From VAZQ01 sp036498625 (lineage in GTDB: Bacteria > Pseudomonadota > Alphaproteobacteria > Rhizobiales > Xanthobacteraceae): 64,000 bases of DNA. A model generated the notes under the pieces. It saw nothing but the letters and a program-made list of their open reading frames with translations. It searched no databases and was not told the DNA's origin. The stretch covers positions 6,553 through 70,552 of the forward strand of contig DASYFD010000162.1 in assembly GCA_036498625.1 (NCBI GenBank), given 5' to 3'. Below are positions 24,374 through 32,014 of this stretch, one piece after another (within the stretch, counting starts at the first letter, position 1; every line of letters starts with the position of its first letter). Position numbers and translations under genes: made by a program.

Positions 24374-25234
24374 ATGGATACCGTGATCACTGCCAAGCCA
24401 TACTCGGTCGTCGACCTTCAAAGCTCCGGGGTCTCTTGGGCTTCAATTGCAGCCGGCGCCGTGACGGCGGCCGCGCTGACACTGCTGCTCGTCGCCTTCG
24501 GTGCAGGGATCGGCCTCTCGGCGGTGTCTCCGTGGTCCGACTCGGGTGTCTCCGGCTCGAGCTTTGAGATGGGGACTGGCATCTATCTCGTGATCGTCGG
24601 CGTGATGGCGTCCGCTGTGGGCGGATATCTGGCGGCCAGGCTGCGGACGAAGTGGACCGGCATTCACACGCACGAGGCTTTCTTCCGCGACACCGCCCAC
24701 GGCCTGCTGGCATGGGCCTTCGCCACGGTCATCAGCGCGGCCCTTCTGGGCGGTGCGACATCCCACCTGGTCGGCGGCGCCGCTGGTGGCTTGGTGGCGG
24801 CAGCTCCGCAAGCGGCGCAAAATGCCTCTCCCACGGACCTTGCCACCGACAAGCTCTTTCGGTCGGACACTCCCGCGCCCGCAGCAACCGCCGGCGCTGG
24901 AACGGACCCGGCCCGCTCGGAGGTTTCCCGAATCCTCGTTGCCAGCTTTCGCGGCAACAGGGACGTGAGCGCGGCCGATCGCGGCTACCTTGCCCGTCTG
25001 GTTGCCGCGCGCACCGGACTTTCCCAGGCCGACGCCGAAAAGCGCGTCAACGACGTAATTGCCGAGACCAAGCAGGCGATCGACGATGCGCGCCGGGCTG
25101 CCGCCAGCTTTGCGCTGTGGATGGCCGCCGCCATGTTGTTTGGAGCCTTTGCGGCGAGCCTGGCGGCCGTCGAAGGCGGCCAGCTGCGGGACGGTGTGTG
25201 GAACGAGAAGCATTTGGTTCCGCGGACGAGTTGA
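24374..25234 (+). CDS. Conserved membrane protein, stress-induced
   Basis: 286-aa protein with about four membrane segments: one near residues 24-46 (SIAAGAVTAAALTLLLVAFG), one near 70-92 (GIYLVIVGVMASAVGGYLAA), one near 112-134 (LLAWAFATVISAALLGGATS) and one near 252-272 (FALWMAAAMLFGAFAASLAA). Between the third and fourth lies a ~100-residue polar region (SEVSRILVASFRGN... ADAEKRVNDVIAE) that could sit in the periplasm or cytoplasm. The start has GGAGGAAA upstream; the frame is open to 24191 but without support. Function unknown. The exact EcfG promoter makes it a general-stress gene. Confidence 0.8.
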   Translation: MDTVITAKPYSVVDLQSSGVSWASIAAGAVTAAALTLLLVAFGAGIGLSAVSPWSDSGVSGSSFEMGTGIYLVIVGVMASAVGGYLAARLRTKWTGIHTHEAFFRDTAHGLLAWAFATVISAALLGGATSHLVGGAAGGLVAAAPQAAQNASPTDLATDKLFRSDTPAPAATAGAGTDPARSEVSRILVASFRGNRDVSAADRGYLARLVAARTGLSQADAEKRVNDVIAETKQAIDDARRAAASFALWMAAAMLFGAFAASLAAVEGGQLRDGVWNEKHLVPRTS

Positions 25235-25266
25235 GCTAGCGCCCGCGCCCCGAGCTACCCTTCGGG

Positions 25267-25303
25267 GAGACCGCCCACGCCGAGAAAGGCCGTGGGCGGT
25301 CTC
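25267..25303 (+). terminator. Strong hairpin, likely terminator
   Basis: GAGACCGCCCACG / CGTGGGCGGTCTC is a perfect 13-bp stem with an 11-base loop, 32 bases after the membrane protein gene. There is no T-run. The rest of the 369-bp gap (25235-25603) holds an EcfG-type promoter and no visible gene. Confidence 0.6.
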
Positions 25304-25464
25304 GCCAATTGAAAGCCCCTGTTCTGGATCATTGTCGAAAAGTTCGCGGCTGCGGCTGGCTAGCGGCATCGAGACGTCAGGGAATCCCAGCTTTTTCCCG
25401 CACCTGCGCTATTTGCGGGAACTGGCGTTACGCGACGGATAAGCGCAGCCCCGCGTGAGGACGT

Positions 25465-25489
25465 GGAACTCAACGCGGTGCGCAGTGTT
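25465..25489 (+). promoter_or_regulatory. EcfG-type promoter (GGAAC-N16-TGTT)
   Basis: GGAAC at 25465-25469, 16-bp spacer, TGTT at 25486-25489, about 115 bases before the CsbD/DUF883-like gene. One mismatch to the consensus. Confidence 0.65.
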
Positions 25490-25603
25490 ATCAGGCCACA
25501 TCGAACCAGCATCAAAGGAATAGATGTCGCGCGGGTTGCCGCCGGGGCTGCACCGCCGCCGGCAGAGGTATCCCGTTCGGCTCCAACCAGGGAGAACTGA
25601 CAC

Positions 25604-25909
25604 ATGGATGAAAACCGAATGGCCGGATTCGCCAAGAACGTAGGCGGAAAGGCAGAGGAAGGCTTTGGCCGCGCCACCGGCGACGTCAAGTCGCAGGTGC
25701 AGGGTCAGATAAAGCAAGCCGCGGGTGCCGCTCAGGATTTGTACGGTCAGGCGAAAGATTCCGCGAGCGATGCTGTCGACGCCGTTCGTGAGATGTCGGG
25801 TTCCGCGCAGGATTCGATCCGCGACTACATCGAGAACAATCCCTATACGGCCGCGGCCATAGCGCTCGGTCTCGGATGGCTGATCGGAAGATCCCACCGT
25901 CCGTTCTAG
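25604..25909 (+). CDS. CsbD-like / DUF883-like stress protein
   Basis: 101-aa protein that joins two stress-protein signatures. The N-terminal part (AGFAKNVGGKAEEGFGRATGD, about 7-27) resembles CsbD. The C-terminal part (YIENNPYTAAAIALGLGWLIGR, about 76-97) is the single membrane anchor of DUF883/ElaB-type ribosome- or membrane-associated proteins. The middle is a hydrophilic helix rich in Ala, Gln and Asp. Probably an inner-membrane-anchored helical protein made under stress. It likely shares a transcript with the DUF892 gene 66 bases downstream. Confidence 0.82.
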   Translation: MDENRMAGFAKNVGGKAEEGFGRATGDVKSQVQGQIKQAAGAAQDLYGQAKDSASDAVDAVREMSGSAQDSIRDYIENNPYTAAAIALGLGWLIGRSHRPF

Positions 25910-25975
25910 GACCCCTCGACCCGGAAGCTTCCATTCCTCGTTCAGTCCCCGGCGCCAGGCCGGGAGTTAGGAAAC

Positions 25976-26473
25976 ATGATGACCAAAGAACCCAAGCACC
26001 TCTCCGACCTGTTCCACGATACCTTGAAGGACATCTATTTCGCGGAGAAGAAGATCCTCGCCGCCCTTCCGAAGATGGAAAAGGCTGCGCAGTCCCCCGA
26101 TCTCAAGAAGGCCTTCGAGAAGCACCACCGCGAGACCGAGGGTCAGATTGAGCGGCTCGAGAAGGTGTTCGATATCATCGAAGAGAAGGCTCAAGCCAAG
26201 ACCTGCGACGCCATCATGGGCATCATGAAGGAGGGGCAGGAGATCATGGACGAGTACAAGGGTTCGCCCGCCCTCGATGCCGGCCTGCTGGCGGCGGCAC
26301 AGGCGGTCGAGCACTATGAGATGTCTCGCTATGGCACGCTCAAGTGCTGGGCCGAGGAGCTTGGGCATGCCGATGCCGTGAAGCTGCTCGACGCCACCCT
26401 GCAAGAAGAGAAGAAGACCGACGCGGCCCTCACGGCTCTTGCAGAGTCCGTCGTCAATCTGGAAGCCGCCTGA
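25976..26473 (+). CDS. DUF892 (YciE/YciF-like) ferritin-like protein
   Basis: 165-aa four-helix-bundle protein of the DUF892 family. KHLSDLFHDTLKDIYFAEKKI at the N-terminus provides the first Glu ligand. HHRETEGQIERLEKVF (about 50-65) and AVEHYEMSRYGTLKCWAEEL (about 110-129) supply the other His/Glu residues of a possible di-iron site. YciF-like proteins are strongly stress-induced; their exact chemistry is not established. A good terminator follows at 26523. Confidence 0.9.
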   Translation: MMTKEPKHLSDLFHDTLKDIYFAEKKILAALPKMEKAAQSPDLKKAFEKHHRETEGQIERLEKVFDIIEEKAQAKTCDAIMGIMKEGQEIMDEYKGSPALDAGLLAAAQAVEHYEMSRYGTLKCWAEELGHADAVKLLDATLQEEKKTDAALTALAESVVNLEAA

Positions 26474-26522
26474 GCACCTGCAGCCCCGGCTTATGCGTTC
26501 AGCCTGACTCCGAAATCACCAG

Positions 26523-26552
26523 GATCCCGCCTGCATGGCGGGATCTTTTTTT
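26523..26552 (+). terminator. Rho-independent terminator
   Basis: GATCCCGCC / GGCGGGATC with a 5-base loop, followed by seven T. It ends the CsbD-like/DUF892 transcript. Confidence 0.95.
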
Positions 26553-26807
26553 GTATTGAGTGGGCCCGTTTAAAGAGTTTCCCTCGTCAAAGAACTGCGC
26601 CCCTACAGTTGATCTGCCAACCTGCATCGCAAGTTTGGAATCCCGGTCGACCGGCAGGGTCGCGCGCGTGACTTGCGCTGTCTGCTTTAAGAGCAGCGCC
26701 TGCGGGCCTTGACGGGCTCCGCAATCGCTGCTTGTATAATGGCATTCATTCCCGTCGATTGAGCCGGCTTGTGCCGCTTCCGGGGAATCGGATGTAGCCG
26801 ACCAGAC

Positions 26808-27884
26808 ATGTCCCTGCAGAGCGATACCCGGGATTACGAGGCTTGGCTGCGCACGCAATGCGATGTCGTGGAAGCCGATCTGGCGTACAAGCACAAGCGC
26901 ATGGGAAAGAGCGCGTTCGTGTTCCTGCGGGCAACTTATTATCGCTGGGCGAGGAAGATCGAAGCGTGGTGTCCGCAGGTGAGCGGCGGACCTGAGGTCC
27001 TGGCGGTGGGCGATCTGCACACCGAGAATTTCGGGACCTGGCGCGACGGCGAAGGCCGGCTGGTCTGGGGGGTCAACGACTTCGACGAAGCGGCCGTCAT
27101 GCCTTATCCGCTGGACCTGGTGCGCCTTGCCACCAGCGCGGTACTCGCACCCGACCGTCTGCTTTCACCGCGCGAGGCGGCGAGCGCCATCCTCGCCGGC
27201 TATCGCAAGGGTCTCGACAATCCGCGCCCGACGCTGCTGGACGAGCAGGAAATCTGGATGCGGCCGTTTGTGGCGTGCACCGACGACGATCGCAGCAAGT
27301 TCTGGAAGGAAGTCGGCAAATACCCCACGGCCAAGCCGCCGAAAAAGGTCGCCTCCGGCCTGGAAGAGAGCCTTCCCGGCGGCGCCCGTGTGCTGCGCTT
27401 CTGCACCTGCGTGAAAGGCGGCGGCAGTCTCGGACGTCCGCGTTATGTCGCCGTCGCCGAATGGTGCGGAGGCCAGATCGTGCGCGAGGCCAAGGCGCTG
27501 GTGCCGTCCGCATGGGACTGGGCGCGCCTTCGTGCTACGGATCGGTCGCTGTTCGTCAAGCTCGCGACCGGTCGCTTCCGCTCCCCCGATCCTTTTCTCC
27601 ATACCGACTCGCGCTTCATCTTCCGGCGCATTGCGGCCGACTCGCGCAAAGCCGACCTCGGGGACAAGGCCGGCGCCCACCTCGGCCGCGATCTGATGAG
27701 CGCGATGGGATTCGATCTCGCCGCAATTCATGCGGCCGATCGCGACAGCGCCAAGGCCATTGCCAAGGATTTGCAGCGGCGCCCGGCCGATTGGCTCAAG
27801 GCAGCGGCCGAGAGCGCGGCTGCTGCCGTGCAGCGGGAGTATGAGGCTTGGTGCGCGGGCGGCAAGCCGGCCACCCGCGACTGA
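26808..27884 (+). CDS. DUF2252 family protein (kinase-like fold)
   Basis: 358-aa member of DUF2252. The motifs GDLHTENFGTW (about 68-78) and GVNDFDEA (about 88-95) match the catalytic-loop and metal-binding motifs of aminoglycoside-phosphotransferase-like kinases, so a small-molecule phosphotransferase is plausible. It is shorter than many DUF2252 proteins (400-480 aa). The ATG at 26808 is chosen; an earlier in-frame start at 26769 adds 13 residues without a ribosome site. It is convergent with the ECF sigma gene. Substrate unknown. Confidence 0.82.
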   Translation: MSLQSDTRDYEAWLRTQCDVVEADLAYKHKRMGKSAFVFLRATYYRWARKIEAWCPQVSGGPEVLAVGDLHTENFGTWRDGEGRLVWGVNDFDEAAVMPYPLDLVRLATSAVLAPDRLLSPREAASAILAGYRKGLDNPRPTLLDEQEIWMRPFVACTDDDRSKFWKEVGKYPTAKPPKKVASGLEESLPGGARVLRFCTCVKGGGSLGRPRYVAVAEWCGGQIVREAKALVPSAWDWARLRATDRSLFVKLATGRFRSPDPFLHTDSRFIFRRIAADSRKADLGDKAGAHLGRDLMSAMGFDLAAIHAADRDSAKAIAKDLQRRPADWLKAAAESAAAAVQREYEAWCAGGKPATRD

Positions 27885-27937
27885 AGGCGAAACAGCGATG
27901 TCGGTGGCCCGCGCGCGTCTGGAGCGGGCAGCGGGCG

Positions 27938-28831
27938 TTATCGCCCTGGCGCAATCGCCTCGAGCTTGTCCGGATTGGCGATGGCAAAGACCGAATGAAT
28001 GCGCTCGCCGTCCGTGTCGATCATGATCGCAACCACGATGTGTCCGCCGGCCCTTGCCACCAGGCCGGGCGCGCCATTGAGCTCGATCTCCTCCACGGTC
28101 GCGCTCGGCGGCAACGTCCGGGTAACCGCGATGATGAAGCGCGCAACCGCGAGGCTGCCGACGACCGCCTGCTTGAGCGCGAGCGCCTTGCCGCCGCCGT
28201 CGCCGTGCAAGACGGCATTGTCATCGAGCAGCGCCACCAGCGCCTCCATATCCTGTCCGCGCGCCGCTTCCAGGAAGCCCAGCATGAGGGCGCGGTGGCG
28301 CGCCCGGTCGACGACGAAGCGCGGCCGTTCCTGCGCAATCCGGGCGCGGGCACGGCTGAATATCTTGCGGCAGGCGACGGCATCGCGCCCGACCACGGGG
28401 GCGATCTCCTCGAAGCCGAGGTCGAAGGCGTTGTGCAGCACGAACACCACGCGCTCCAGCGCCGACAGCCGCTCGAGCACGACCAGGAGCGCAAACGAGA
28501 CGTCTTCGGCGCGCACCGGCTCGTCCTGCGTCAGCAATGGCTCGGGCAGCCATTCGCCCACATAGGTCTCGCGCCGCGCCCGCAGGTCGCGCAGCCGGTT
28601 GAAGCTGAGCCTGGCGGTGATCGTGGTGAGGTAGGCCTTCAGCGATTGGACGGCTTCCCCGGGCGCCGCGCGATGGAAGCGCAGGAACGCGTCCTGCACG
28701 ATGTCCTCGGCGTCGGCGCGGCTGCCGGTGATCCGATAGGCCAGCGCGAACATGGCCGGCCGCAGCTCGGTGAAGGCGTGATCCGTCACGCCGCCCGCGC
28801 CGCCTGCATTGCTTCTTGTGCTCGTTGCCAT
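27938..28831 (-). CDS. ECF41-type RNA polymerase sigma factor with SnoaL-like extension (SigJ-like)
   Basis: 297-aa ECF sigma factor. The sigma2 region is FTELRPAMFALAYRITGSRADAEDIVQDAFLRF (about 20-52); sigma4 includes LSALERVVFVLHNAFDLGFEEIAPVVGRDAVACRKIFSRARARI. Between them lies the WLPEP motif (GEWLPEPLL), and the C-terminal ~100 residues form a SnoaL/NTF2-like domain with DGGGKA. WLPEP plus DGGGK are hallmarks of ECF41, whose extension regulates the sigma factor without an anti-sigma. The ATG lies 46 bases inside the 3' end of the upstream oxidoreductase gene, so the two are co-transcribed, a standard ECF41 arrangement. Confidence 0.92.
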   Translation of the reverse strand: MATSTRSNAGGAGGVTDHAFTELRPAMFALAYRITGSRADAEDIVQDAFLRFHRAAPGEAVQSLKAYLTTITARLSFNRLRDLRARRETYVGEWLPEPLLTQDEPVRAEDVSFALLVVLERLSALERVVFVLHNAFDLGFEEIAPVVGRDAVACRKIFSRARARIAQERPRFVVDRARHRALMLGFLEAARGQDMEALVALLDDNAVLHGDGGGKALALKQAVVGSLAVARFIIAVTRTLPPSATVEEIELNGAPGLVARAGGHIVVAIMIDTDGERIHSVFAIANPDKLEAIAPGR

Positions 28832-30051
28832 GATACGCGTTTTCGTCCCACGGTGAAGAACAGGCCGGGAAATCGTCGTTCCATCTTGAGCAGCGTGGCC
28901 AGAAAGCGGACGAAGAAGTTTCGTACGCGAATTCCGTTGCGCCCGGTGATCAGGAAGGTGGCCTCCCGGTCGTCCGGAAAAGTCGCAAACCCCACCCCGA
29001 CGCGGCCGATCGCAACGCCTTGGCCGAAGGCCGAATAGCAAAACGGCGGCAATTGCCGCCCGGCCGTCATGGCAAGGATCGCATCGGCCGCATAGGCGCC
29101 CGAAACCAGCGCAGCATAAGCCGACATCCGATAGCGGGCTCCGGTCGGCGCGATCGGGTGGGCGGCGTCGCCGACCGCGATGATATGCGGGTGAGAGATC
29201 GAGCGCAGTCCGGGATCGACCCAAATCCGCCCCTGCGGGTCGGTGGAGAGACCGGCCTGCCGCGCCATGTTGGGCGCTCGCAGGCCGCCCGACCATACGC
29301 AAAGATCGCAGGGGATGGTCTCATTGGAGCCGGTCAGGATTTCGCCCGCCCTGACCTCGGCGACGGTTTGGCCGTCGATCATCTTGACGTCCAACCGCTC
29401 GAGCGCGGCGCGGATCGCGCGCTCGACCCGTGCGCCCTTGAAAGCCGCGCAGCGCGAGCGCGCGAGCATGGTCACCTTGGCGGCCGGCCAGCGGGTCTTG
29501 ATCTCGCCGGCGGCCTCGATTGCGGTCTCGTGGCCGCCCACCACGATCACGCGGATCGCGCGATCGGCATTCTGCTCGAGCCTTTCGCGCAAGGCTGCGA
29601 CCGCGCGCGGTCCGTCGGCGGCCTCGAGCCGATAGGCGTGCGCGTCCGCGCCCGGAATTCCGCCGAGCTCGATCTGCGAGCCGAGCGCATAGATGGCGCG
29701 ATCGAAGGCGAGCTCCCGTTCGGAGTTCCCGCTCGCCACGCGAATGCGGCGCCGGGCCGGATCGAGCGCGACGACATTGCCGCAAATGAAGTCGATGCCG
29801 GTCCCGGCGAGCAGCGTGGCGATCGAAGCGATGCGCGCGGCGACCGGTCCGGCAATTCTCTCCTGCAGCCTGACCCGCTCGATGAATTGATCGCTGCCGT
29901 TAACCAGCGCGACGCGCAAGTGCTTCTGGCCATGTGGCCCACGCTTGCGCCGGCCCAGGCGCAACGCCGCCATCAGTCCGGCATAGCCGGCGCCCATGAT
30001 CACGACATCGTAGGGCGGCGCCTCCATGGCCTGTGTGTTCGGGTCGTTCAT
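28786..30051 (-). CDS. NADH dehydrogenase (Ndh-2-like) FAD-dependent oxidoreductase
   Basis: 421-aa pyridine nucleotide-disulphide oxidoreductase-fold protein. The FAD-binding VVIMGAGYAGLMAALRLGRR lies near the N-terminus, the NAD-binding VIVVGGHETAIEAAGEI about residue 165, and a second FAD motif HIIAVGDAAHP about 290. Type II NADH dehydrogenases have the same layout. The C-terminal region (NFFVRFLATLLKMERRFPGLFF) is amphipathic and could attach to the membrane. The ATG at 30051 has GGAGG six bases upstream. It is the probable target of the ECF41 sigma factor encoded by the overlapping gene. Confidence 0.87.
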   Translation of the reverse strand: MNDPNTQAMEAPPYDVVIMGAGYAGLMAALRLGRRKRGPHGQKHLRVALVNGSDQFIERVRLQERIAGPVAARIASIATLLAGTGIDFICGNVVALDPARRRIRVASGNSERELAFDRAIYALGSQIELGGIPGADAHAYRLEAADGPRAVAALRERLEQNADRAIRVIVVGGHETAIEAAGEIKTRWPAAKVTMLARSRCAAFKGARVERAIRAALERLDVKMIDGQTVAEVRAGEILTGSNETIPCDLCVWSGGLRAPNMARQAGLSTDPQGRIWVDPGLRSISHPHIIAVGDAAHPIAPTGARYRMSAYAALVSGAYAADAILAMTAGRQLPPFCYSAFGQGVAIGRVGVGFATFPDDREATFLITGRNGIRVRNFFVRFLATLLKMERRFPGLFFTVGRKRVSWQRAQEAMQAARAA

Positions 30052-30083
30052 GCATGCCTCCGGGATAGGCCCCTGCAAGACAA

Positions 30084-30110
30084 GACACGCCAGGAAGGGA
30101 AAGCGTGACA
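30084..30110 (-). promoter_or_regulatory. Candidate ECF41 promoter of the oxidoreductase-sigma operon
   Basis: Read on the minus strand: TGTCACG (30110-30104), 16-bp spacer, TGTC (30087-30084). The published ECF41 consensus is TGTCACA-N16-CGTC, so each element has one mismatch. The predicted start would give a ~25-base leader containing the GGAGG before the ATG at 30051. Confidence 0.6.
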
Positions 30111-30200
30111 GCCCAGCCCGGCCGTGGCGGCAGCCCGGGCCGTTTCGGAGCTGGGCGCGACCCCCAAGCGCTTCAATCGGCATGGCGCGCGATCCGGCTC

Positions 30201-30216
30201 TGTGACGGCGGTCACA
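30201..30216. promoter_or_regulatory. CRP-type palindrome TGTGA-N6-TCACA
   Basis: TGTGACGGCGGTCACA is a perfect 16-bp palindrome and an exact fit to the CRP/Clp half-sites. It lies between two divergent genes, 150 bases before the oxidoreductase start and 118 before the small exported protein. No CRP/FNR regulator is encoded in the window. Confidence 0.5.
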
Positions 30217-30333
30217 CGATGGTCGATTGCGCAGCCGCCGCGGACCGATCGTTGAACGTTCGGCGTCGGCCCGCTGACCCATGGACGGATGGAGAAATCA
30301 TCCTGACACGACCAACCGCAAAGGAATACGCCA

Positions 30334-30576
30334 ATGACCCGCATGACCCACAAGACCAAGCTCCTCGCCATCGTCTTGACGACGCTGGCCGCCATGGCCG
30401 CAAGCCATGCCTCGGCCAGCACGGGAAACATCGCCGGCGGGCTCACTCCGGAAGCTGCCGCGCCCGTGGCTGCGGCCGACAGCGCGGCCGCCGCCCCGAG
30501 CTGGCAGATTGCCCGCAAGGCCGGCGGCGGCAAAGGCGGCAGCGGCGGCTTTTGGACTCGCCGATCGCGCACGTAG
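30334..30576 (+). CDS. Small exported protein, glycine-rich tail
   Basis: 80-aa protein with a signal peptide (KTKLLAIVLTTLAAMAASHASA, cleavage about residue 27) and an Ala-rich mature part. The end is glycine/basic (KAGGGKGGSGGFWTRRSRT). AAAGGAA precedes the ATG. No homologous family is recognised. It is divergent from the oxidoreductase-ECF41 pair and may share its control region. Confidence 0.6.
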   Translation: MTRMTHKTKLLAIVLTTLAAMAASHASASTGNIAGGLTPEAAAPVAAADSAAAAPSWQIARKAGGGKGGSGGFWTRRSRT

Positions 30577-30638
30577 GCGCGACGTCGAGGCCGCGAGGAG
30601 GCCGACAAAACAAAGGTGAAAAAGGTGAAGCCTCCGGC

Positions 30639-30722
30639 GTTGACGCCACGCTGCAAATCAGACTATTCGTGAAATTGAAACTGGACTGGTGTGCCCGGGC
30701 GGGAAACCGTACCGGGCATTTT
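30639..30722 (+). other. Dispersed conserved intergenic element, copy 1 (possible small RNA or repeat)
   Basis: Contains a 30-bp block (30653-30682) identical to the reverse complement of 55111-55140. Conserved flanks are GTTGACGCC upstream and TGYGCCCGG downstream. Immediately after the block is a hairpin GCCCGG..CCGGGC followed by ATTTTGTTT. It lies in the 252-bp gap between the small exported gene and rfbB; no protein is evident there. Confidence 0.65.
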
Positions 30723-30828
30723 GTTTGGTCGCCGGGATCGGACCTCCAGGCACGCGAAATTCCCGGGCCTTGTAAATCTCCTGTTATTTACAAGGAGCCT
30801 CATTGAATTCGCAGGTAAATTTGGTTGG

Positions 30829-31920
30829 TCAGAGCTTCACGGGCTCTTCCATCCCCTGCGCCAGCCCGACCCGCTCGGCCCGGTAGCCGCGATCTAGGAT
30901 CGACTGCCACCACGGCTTGTTGTCGACATACCAGCGCACGGTCTTGCGCAACCCGCTCTCGAACGACTCGGAGGCACGCCAGCCGAGCTCGCGCTCGATC
31001 TTCGAGGGATCGATCGCATAGCGCCGGTCGTGGCCGGGCCGGTCGGACACGTAGGTGATCAGCCGCGCCCGCCGGCCGGCCGGCGAGGGCGCGATCTCGT
31101 CGAGCAGCGCGCAGATCGCCTGCACCACCGCGATGTTGCTGCGCTCGTTGCGGGCCCCGATATTGTAGGTCTGGCCGGCGGCGCCGCGCTCGAGCACCAA
31201 AGTGAGCGCGCGGGCGTGGTCCTCCACATGCAGCCAGTCGCGCACATTGGCGCCGTCGCCGTAGACCGGCAGCGACTGCTCGGCCAGGCTCCGGATGATG
31301 ATGTGGGGAATGAGCTTCTCGGGAAAATGATAGGGCCCGTAATTGTTGGAGCAGTTGGTGACCATGGTGGGCAACCCGTAGGTGGCTTGCCAGGCGCGCA
31401 CCAGGTGATCGGACGAGGCCTTGGAGGCCGCATAGGGCGAGTTCGGCGCGCACGGGCTTTCCTCGACGAACAGGCCCTGCGGCCCGAGCGAGCCGTAGAC
31501 CTCGTCGGTGGAGACATGATGGAAGCGGAAGCCGGCTTGAGCGCCGCGGTCGAGCGCCTGCCAGTGCCGCAAGGCCTCCTGCAGCAGCGTGAAGGTGCCC
31601 ACGATGTTGGTCTGGATGAACTCTCCGGGACCGTCGATCGAGCGGTCCACATGGCTTTCCGCCGCCAGGTTCATCACATAACGCGGCTGGTATTGCTCGA
31701 ACAGGCGCCGCAATGTCGGGCCGTCGCAGATGTCGGCCCGCGCGAAACGATAGCGCGCATGGCCCTCGGCCTGCGGGATGGATGCGAGATTGGACGCATA
31801 GGTGAGCTTGTCGATATTGACCACGAAGGCCTGCGTCTCGTCCAAGAGGTGGCGCACCACGGCCGAGCCGATGAAGCCGGCGCCCCCGGTCACGAACACC
31901 ACGGCGTTGCTCAAGCGCAT
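30829..31920 (-). CDS. rfbB: dTDP-glucose 4,6-dehydratase
   Basis: 363-aa extended short-chain dehydrogenase that converts dTDP-glucose to dTDP-4-keto-6-deoxyglucose for surface polysaccharide sugars. The NAD motif VFVTGGAGFIGSAVVRHL is at the N-terminus. MNLAAESHVDRSIDGP and the catalytic HVSTDEVYGSLG (Thr-Asp-Glu) and SPYAASKASSDHLV (YxxxK) follow, with NCSNNYGPYHFPEKLIP and GDGANVRDWLHVEDHA; all are RfbB-specific. No rfbA, C or D is next to it, which is unusual. cysQ lies upstream on the same strand, 94 bases away. Confidence 0.95.
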   Translation of the reverse strand: MRLSNAVVFVTGGAGFIGSAVVRHLLDETQAFVVNIDKLTYASNLASIPQAEGHARYRFARADICDGPTLRRLFEQYQPRYVMNLAAESHVDRSIDGPGEFIQTNIVGTFTLLQEALRHWQALDRGAQAGFRFHHVSTDEVYGSLGPQGLFVEESPCAPNSPYAASKASSDHLVRAWQATYGLPTMVTNCSNNYGPYHFPEKLIPHIIIRSLAEQSLPVYGDGANVRDWLHVEDHARALTLVLERGAAGQTYNIGARNERSNIAVVQAICALLDEIAPSPAGRRARLITYVSDRPGHDRRYAIDPSKIERELGWRASESFESGLRKTVRWYVDNKPWWQSILDRGYRAERVGLAQGMEEPVKL

Positions 31921-32014
31921 GGATCAGATCCTGCGGCGAGAGCACCAAGTCGGGTAGACCCGACTTGGTGTGTCAAGCCCGGCAACGACACCGAATTGGA
32001 TTGGACCGATCGGC

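Noticed and set aside
30201..30216. Reading the TGTGAC/GTCACA palindrome as the -35 of an ECF41 promoter
   Set aside because: With a 16-bp spacer there is no CGTC-like -10 on either strand; the site at 30084-30110 fits better.
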